NCBI GenBank assembly: GCA_951230915.1 | Contig: OX579637.1 | Span: forward strand, 27,156,001-27,220,000 | DNA: 64,000 bases | Source: Antitrichia curtipendula | Lineage: Eukaryota; Streptophyta; Bryopsida; Hypnales; Leucodontaceae | Direction of reading: 5' to 3' | Shown: positions 58,959-64,000 of the stretch, in pieces | Position numbering within the stretch: position 1 is the stretch's first letter | How the letters are laid out: every line of letters starts with the position of its first letter | Made by a program: the position numbers and the translations under genes | The notes under the pieces: generated by a model | The model's database searches: none | Seen by the model: the letters and a program-made list of their open reading frames with translations, nothing else | What the model was told of the DNA's origin: nothing

Positions 58959-61900
58959 TTAAGAAGATCCCACAGGGCGGTACAGACTGGCTACCCAAGG
59001 TGCAAGCTCCAGGTTGTTTGGGTCTCTTTGGTTCAACCGATAATAATTTGACCAATGACAGTCCAGCGGACCTTCCACTAATCCACCCTTGTCAGAATCG
59101 TAAACACACAGTGGCAACCAGTCTGCTCCTCCGTTGATGCGCCTTTCTCGTTCTTTCGGATAGGCTAAAGGGGACTGAATGTATCTGAAACCAAGTCCCA
59201 CAGTATTTCTATGTATCAGCCATACGCACTCCAAATACATAAAAGACCAAAACAGGCTTTTATGGTCTACAATGAAAGAGCTCATCAGGTGCTACCTCCA
59301 ATAGCTATCCAACATAATGCCAATGCAAGCCTTTGAAGATGTGGCAGAGTCTCACTAGTTGAGAGGAGAATAGAACCCATAATGTTAATCCATACAATCT
59401 AGTGAGGCATCTGAATTAGAAGATGTGCAAACAACGAGACTCAACTGCACAAACGTATCCTCAAAATATACTCCTGAAGTTTGAAGTCAGACTCAGACTA
59501 CCGGTAGTAGATCATTTGAACATACTAAGAATCAATGGCTGAAAATTTGAAAGTAGAACAAACAAAACATGACCTTGAAGGTCTTACTAATGATTGAACT
59601 TTGCGAATTAGGTACCAAACATATAATTTGAAAGGATCATTTGATTGTGAGCTAAAAATCCCATTTGCATTATGTCCGAAGATTTTTAGCTCACAATCAG
59701 CTACGATAATGACATATTTGAAGGTCAAAGATATAAAAAATAACTTGCGAGTCAGTACCTCCCTTGCACCCATTATCGTAGCTTGGTAGGTATTGACTAG
59801 CAAACTACATTTGATGACATGCCTTTGATGTCCATTACTTAGTCCAATATTGCTTTGACCCCATTACACTATCTAGGGGAGGCAAAGAAGGCCATGCTGA
59901 ACAGAAACCAAGAGTAATACCTGACACCGTCTAAGGTTGCATCCCAGCAGAAATGTGTATGGCCAAACACATGGCATGCAGTTGGACTGCCATGGGGTCC
60001 ATGGATAGTATGCAGCCTTTCCTCCAACCAATCGGAGCCAATGATTTTAGGCAAGTTGGGGTAAAATAACATGCGCTTCTCCGGGCATAACTCAAACCTG
60101 TATACCGAGTCCAGTCACAAGAAACTCTCGATCAGCCTTGTTAGACGAGCTTAAACCCTAACGACCCAAACTCAATAGAAAGTCCACTATGGATGTTTAT
60201 AGCAACTACACAAAAGGTAATCCTATTAATGAAATTATGAAAGACAGGATTCCGTCTTTGGGCCATTGCGCCACTTCGGGATTAGCAAACGATGCTTGTA
60301 ATTCTCTTTCCACTTCTGCACATATCCACCTCATCCTATTTATAGGCAAAGATATTGAAGTACGGGATAATTTCTCGGGCAATCGGAAACGTAAAGTTGA
60401 TGCAAAATAATTTCAACTAAGATTTCGCAGCAACGAGGGATGTCGGAAGCGTATCGGGGCAGAAAATGAGAGAAAGTAATAATCTGACACTCATTCTTCT
60501 CGTTTGCAACTGCACTTTGAAACTCTTCCAAATTAAGTTCGTCAAAATAGCGTGCAAGGCTACCATCAACCATATCATCAAGAGGGAGTGGCCATTTGCA
60601 TAACCGAAAGTCAGAAGCAGCCTGCATACAGACAGATTATTAACCTTCAGCGCACACACTAGAAAACCTCCAATGATATCAAACCCTGAAGGACCAAGGA
60701 CTCATGGTTTAAAAAGAACCAAATATATTGCTAATATTGTAAAAATAGTAATTTAGATAGGCCCGAAATTCAAGTCACCAAAATCATTTAAGTAAATTGC
60801 ATGAGAAAATAGAAAAAATTGGACAAGAAAAGCTCCACACAAAACATACTCAAAGGGTTCAAACGACGGCCAATTTAGGTATCTTGATCCTTTAGCGTCT
60901 AAAGAAGACAAGAAGCAGCAGACTAGTTTCACAGAGTCCTGCAGTGAAGGTTTGTACCGTCCTAGCAACTTCAAGCTTTCAGAATTCCAACAGATACAAT
61001 CCAAGTCACTCATAATGCCCGTACCTTCTCTGGTGGGCGAATGTTGTAACCTTTGATGTTTCTCTCTTTATCAAAACTCTGTAGATACAAAAGAATGATA
61101 TGAGTTGAGACACAGAATATTGGTGCAAGACAGCGGAATTCAACAAATCTAGACTGTGAAGTAAATTGTGACAAAACTTGTCTCAATTACGAAATTAACG
61201 ATATCACCAAGCTACTGAGAGTGAATTATGCTTTGATAAGGGTGAGAGGAGCATATGCATTGCCTGGTGATACCATGAAAGAATCGGGTAAATCCAGACC
61301 CCGTTCAACTTCTTCGGTGATGTGCACACACCTAGCGACTCACACGTATCATTCAGCATCCTCAATTTCGTCACAGAGTCTAGCTGAAACCCGCCAACAA
61401 CGAGAACCAGATTCAAAACCAAGACAAAGAAATGGCGATTGCAACATAAGCAAAATGAAGTCCACCACTTGCTTAAAAGAGGAATTTCAGAAAAAAAATA
61501 TACCATTTCAAAAACATTTAAACATCACCTCTTATATTAAATGCCAAAAGTGTCACGTTCTCATCTGCACAATTTTTCATTCATTCATTTGTTCTTGCTA
61601 TACCCTAATGACATCCAAACATCTTCTCAGTGAAACCTTGCAGACTACTTATGAGACCTTATGAGCCTTATGTTGCATTGCAACAGGCTCCATTCTAGTC
61701 ATAACTAAACCCCAAGAAGAGAAGTTACTTACGTTGTTACCTTCGGAGTCCTTGCACCACAAGTCATGGTTCCCAGCCACAAAAAACACGTGCCGAAACT
61801 TCTCCTTCAAGATCCGCATCGTGATACTGAAATTCTCCAGGGAATTGGCGACATCTCCAGCGACGATGAGCGTGTGGGCCTGATAAAGGCTCGGCGACAA

Positions 61901-62017
61901 GCTCTTCACCCACTCCATATTCGCCTCGTAGTCCGTGTGCAAGTCCGAGATGGCGTAAACCCTCATCGTGGTAGCGCTCAACGGAGGTGGCGTGTCTTGT
62001 TTGGGGATCAATGGCAT
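58959..62017 (-). CDS. Calcineurin-like metallophosphoesterase
   Basis: Six exons in phase, 342 aa: 62017..61733, 61383..61264, 61078..61025, 60621..60455, 60097..59921 and 59184..58959. Metal-binding motifs are in family order: SDLHTDYE (DxH), AGDVANSLE (GDxx), VAGNHDLW (GNHD), FSHFLPR (H), then HVFGHTHF (GHTH). The fold binds two metal ions and hydrolyses phosphomono- or diesters; the substrate is not predictable. The C-terminus has WSNYYRL then LELAPWVASLYRP. Intron 2 must use a GC donor (CAG|GCAATG) to give SWYHQ-SFDKE. Intron 4 must start at AT (CCCCG|ATACGC) to give FLPR-FELCPEK. All other introns are GT/AG. The in-frame stop two codons before TTG at 62131 excludes a longer N-terminus in this exon. 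No targeting signal is obvious. Confidence 0.85.
59643..59783. repeat. Two perfect hairpins inside intron 5 of the phosphoesterase gene
   Basis: GATTGTGAGCTAAAAATC (59643-59660) pairs perfectly with 59681-59698 (18 bp, 20-nt loop). Immediately next, AGCTACGATAATG (59699-59711) pairs with CATTATCGTAGCT (59771-59783). Confidence 0.8.
60682..60902. mobile_element. Degenerate short element with TTAA-family-like ends, in intron 3 of the phosphoesterase gene
   Basis: Left ATCAAACCCTGAAGGACCAA; right, on the minus strand, TTTAGACGCTAAAGGATCAA. The left end matches the minus strand of 55066-55100 (TTAACCGCTGAAGGACCAAA then GATTCATGGTTC). The TTAA itself is decayed here, so membership is tentative. 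Confidence 0.45.
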
Positions 62018-62190
62018 GAGACCCTTCCCTTTCCGCCTCCTACCACTTCTCACCACGTGAAGACTGCTCCACAATTGAAAGGTCGGCAATCTTGGGGAAG
62101 AACAATACCAGGGGTTTCTACTCCTGTGCAAACGTCAATTTGTCAATGTTTCTCAATGAAATGTTCGAGAATGTTCGACAATGTTTCAGT

Positions 62191-62230
62191 TCGAAATTGG
62201 ACGAAATTGGACGAAATTGGACGAAATTGG
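62191..62230 (+). repeat. 10-nt tandem repeat, four copies
   Basis: ACGAAATTGG repeated (first copy TCGAAATTGG), about 175 bp upstream of the phosphoesterase ATG, preceded by ATGTTCGA-type repeats. Confidence 0.9.
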
Positions 62231-62533
62231 AGGAGACGGTAATTAGGTTGCGAAATCTTACAAGTGGGAGATGCGATGGTGACGGGGAGTAATTGTGAAA
62301 GAGCAAAAATTCGTACTACTTGGTGTCCCGAGAACGCTGGACAGTGCAGGAACGCCCCGCATCCCACTGACTGCACGCAGGAATGAGCTCACGAAACTGA
62401 TTCAGCTCCGTAATGGCTCAATTCGAAAACACGTCTTCGTAAAACATTCCCGAACAATCTCGGTCATCGACTGCGGGTGTGAAGATTCGTGACACAGGAC
62501 ATCGAGGAGCTTGTCGTCGTCCTCCTCCTCAGG

Positions 62534-63367
62534 ACCTTTTGTGTCCTTCGGATGGTCAACTGGGCTGAGCGCCCGCATATCGAAGAATGGATGACTTTCA
62601 TCCAATTTTTTGTGTGCAACTTTATTGTTGCTATTGGTAGTCACATCATTGATTTTATATAGAGTAGTTTTATATAAACGTGGGCCTTTGGCATCATGTT
62701 ATGACACTATTTTTTTGGCGCCTCAAGACCACCATTCTATTAGTGTGATAAAACAAAAAGGTACAATATCTTTTACTCCCTCTGTCTCAAAATAATACCA
62801 ATGTTTTCTTTGTATTTTACAGAAGAAATACTAATATAATTTTGAGACAAAAGAAGTACATTTTAGCACTTTGAGCTTTTTTCCCTTAAAACTTGATTTT
62901 GACATTCAAGATTTCTTTTGCTTTTGAGCGAAATTAATAAAATGAAGCTTTCTGAAGTGCAATTTTTATTCCATTTGAAAATTTTAAAAACTCTTTAAAA
63001 ATAAACATTTTAGTGAAGTCTATAGCTAAGGATTTATAACCAAGTTTCTAAATATGGAGTGATATGGAAATTTTCTTTAGACCAAAATGTTTTACCCTAT
63101 AATGTATTTTTTTTATTGAAAACTTTAGATTTTTTGAACATAATTTGTATTTGATATGAATTTTTTTCCTTTATTTTCAAAAATCTATGGTTATTTGAAT
63201 TTTCATTAAGAAATGGTTGAAATTTTTTACAAATTAAGATATATCATTTAGCTTCTAAAAAATAAAACCTAAAATTTTCACTCATGAATAGAGAAGAAGT
63301 GGAGGATACAAAATGAGGGACTTTCAAGTTTGATTACATAATTATAGGCTCTATCCTTAGAGGTTAA
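62534..63367 (+). mobile_element. TTAA-family element, copy H, carrying a Stowaway-like MITE
   Basis: Right end CTATCCTTAGAGGTTAA at 63351-63367. It parallels copy G from GGACCTTTTGTGTCC onward. The left boundary was not found; 62534 marks visible similarity only. Confidence 0.5.
62776..62856. mobile_element. Stowaway-like MITE, 81 bp
   Basis: Left CTCCCTCTGTCTCAAAATAA; right, on the minus strand, CTTCTTTTGTCTCAAAATTA. It is flanked by TA on both sides (62774-62775 and 62857-62858). CTCCCTCYGT is the classic Stowaway terminus in plants. Lies inside copy H. Confidence 0.8.
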
Positions 63368-63377
63368 GTAGCCTGGT

Positions 63378-64000
63378 TTAACCCTAAACTTCCAAGTCAT
63401 TTTTTATCATCAAAATCATTCAAAATTTCCATTTCTATTACAAAGTGCAAAAACTTTAAAAAAAAATTTGCATATTTAACCCCTAAAGCACTAAACATGC
63501 TTTTTTGAGAACATAGCATTTTTGGGCAGCTCACTACAAGCGGAGTTTTTATTTTTTTTCTTTGAAATTTTCACACAACATTTTCCCAAGGAGTAGCTTT
63601 AAGGTCCAACAATTTTCATAACTTTTGACAACAAAGTTAAAAAGTTATTGTATGATATGTGATTTCAATGCTCGGCGGGCAGCTCAATTTTTAAAAAAAA
63701 AATCACTTTTCAAAAAAATAAAAATTTGAAACTGGTTCTCTAGATCTATATATGCAACTTTAAGTCTGGAGTTATTTCATTTTGATTAATGGGATGAGAG
63801 TTATGAGGATTTATAGTTTGCGGGTAGTCATGGATAACTATTCATTCTCTACTCTAAAATAAACTTTGAATTTGTTTATCTAATTTAATTTTCAATATTT
63901 TTGAAAAAAAAAAATCCATAAGATGTATATTGTTTATTACAACATTACAACCATTGGGATTAGCATTTTTCAATTTCATAAATAAATTATTAACAATTTT
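63378..64000 (+). mobile_element. TTAA-family element, copy I, 3' end outside window
   Basis: Left end TTAACCCTAAACTTCCAAGT, followed by ATCATTCAAAATTTCCATTT as in copies B-E. It is interrupted at 63476 by copy J. Confidence 0.6.
63476..64000 (-). mobile_element. TTAA-family element, copy J, nested in copy I, 3' end outside window
   Basis: Left end TTAACCCCTAAAGCACTAAA. The following 150 bp (GGCAGCTCACTACAAGCGGA, then GGAGTAGCTTTAAGGTCCAA) matches the reverse complement of the right part of copy B (13850-14011). Confidence 0.65.

Noticed and set aside
1..64000. CRISPR arrays, operons or other prokaryotic systems
   Set aside because: Split genes with GT/AG introns and plant transposons show eukaryotic nuclear DNA; the tandem repeats lack spacer structure.
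1..64000. tRNA and rRNA genes
   Set aside because: No cloverleaf or rRNA sequence was recognised by eye; a tRNAscan-type search would be decisive and was not possible.

Overview
This window looks like nuclear DNA of a land plant. Its genes are split by spliceosomal introns and encode plant families: phytocystatin, REM-like B3 protein, plastid-type amidophosphoribosyltransferase, a plant-type F-box protein and myo-inositol-1-phosphate synthase. Between them lies very AT-rich DNA full of plant-type DNA transposons (CACTA, MITEs, a Stowaway-like element). I cannot fix the lineage. The amidophosphoribosyltransferase gene has four introns, whereas the Arabidopsis copies are, as I recall, intronless. 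Many small degenerate tandem duplications suggest a large, slowly purged genome, perhaps of a non-model or seed-free plant; this is inference.

Layout: 1-3325 is the 3' part of an autonomous-type CACTA transposon with two transposase exons. 4.8-5.8 kb holds a small cystatin gene with a TATA box. 7.5-18.7 kb is transposon territory: several roughly 0.9 kb elements bounded by TTAA and CCCCTAAAGGAC-type inverted repeats (piggyBac-like ends), a CACTA-like repeat block, a 24-nt purine minisatellite, a CACTA-type MITE, and an inverted repeat enclosing about 7 kb. 19.1-22.5 kb is a frameshifted, truncated myo-inositol-1-phosphate synthase pseudogene with one TTAA element in its intron. 25.0-27.9 kb is an F-box gene preceded by tandemly duplicated exon-like segments. 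28.6-30.0 kb is a nested pair of TTAA elements. 33.2-36.1 kb (minus) holds exons of an unrecognised, apparently dead gene. 37.2-39.4 kb (minus) is a broken FGAM synthase copy. 42-45 kb holds a foldback element, a second CACTA fragment and a BDP1-like SANT fragment.

The right third is the gene-rich part: amidophosphoribosyltransferase (48.8-52.9 kb, plus), a two-domain B3 protein (54.5-56.3 kb, minus) and a calcineurin-like phosphoesterase (59.0-62.0 kb, minus), then more TTAA elements and a Stowaway-like MITE to the end.

Functionally, only the purine link joins neighbours. The intact gene encodes the first committed step of de novo purine synthesis, and the broken one encodes the FGAM synthase step of the same pathway, about 10 kb away. 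The strongest candidate novelty is the TTAA-bounded element family, because piggyBac-type elements are little described in plants. Exon joins were inferred by eye from reading phase, GT/AG sites and remembered family conservation; no alignment was run.
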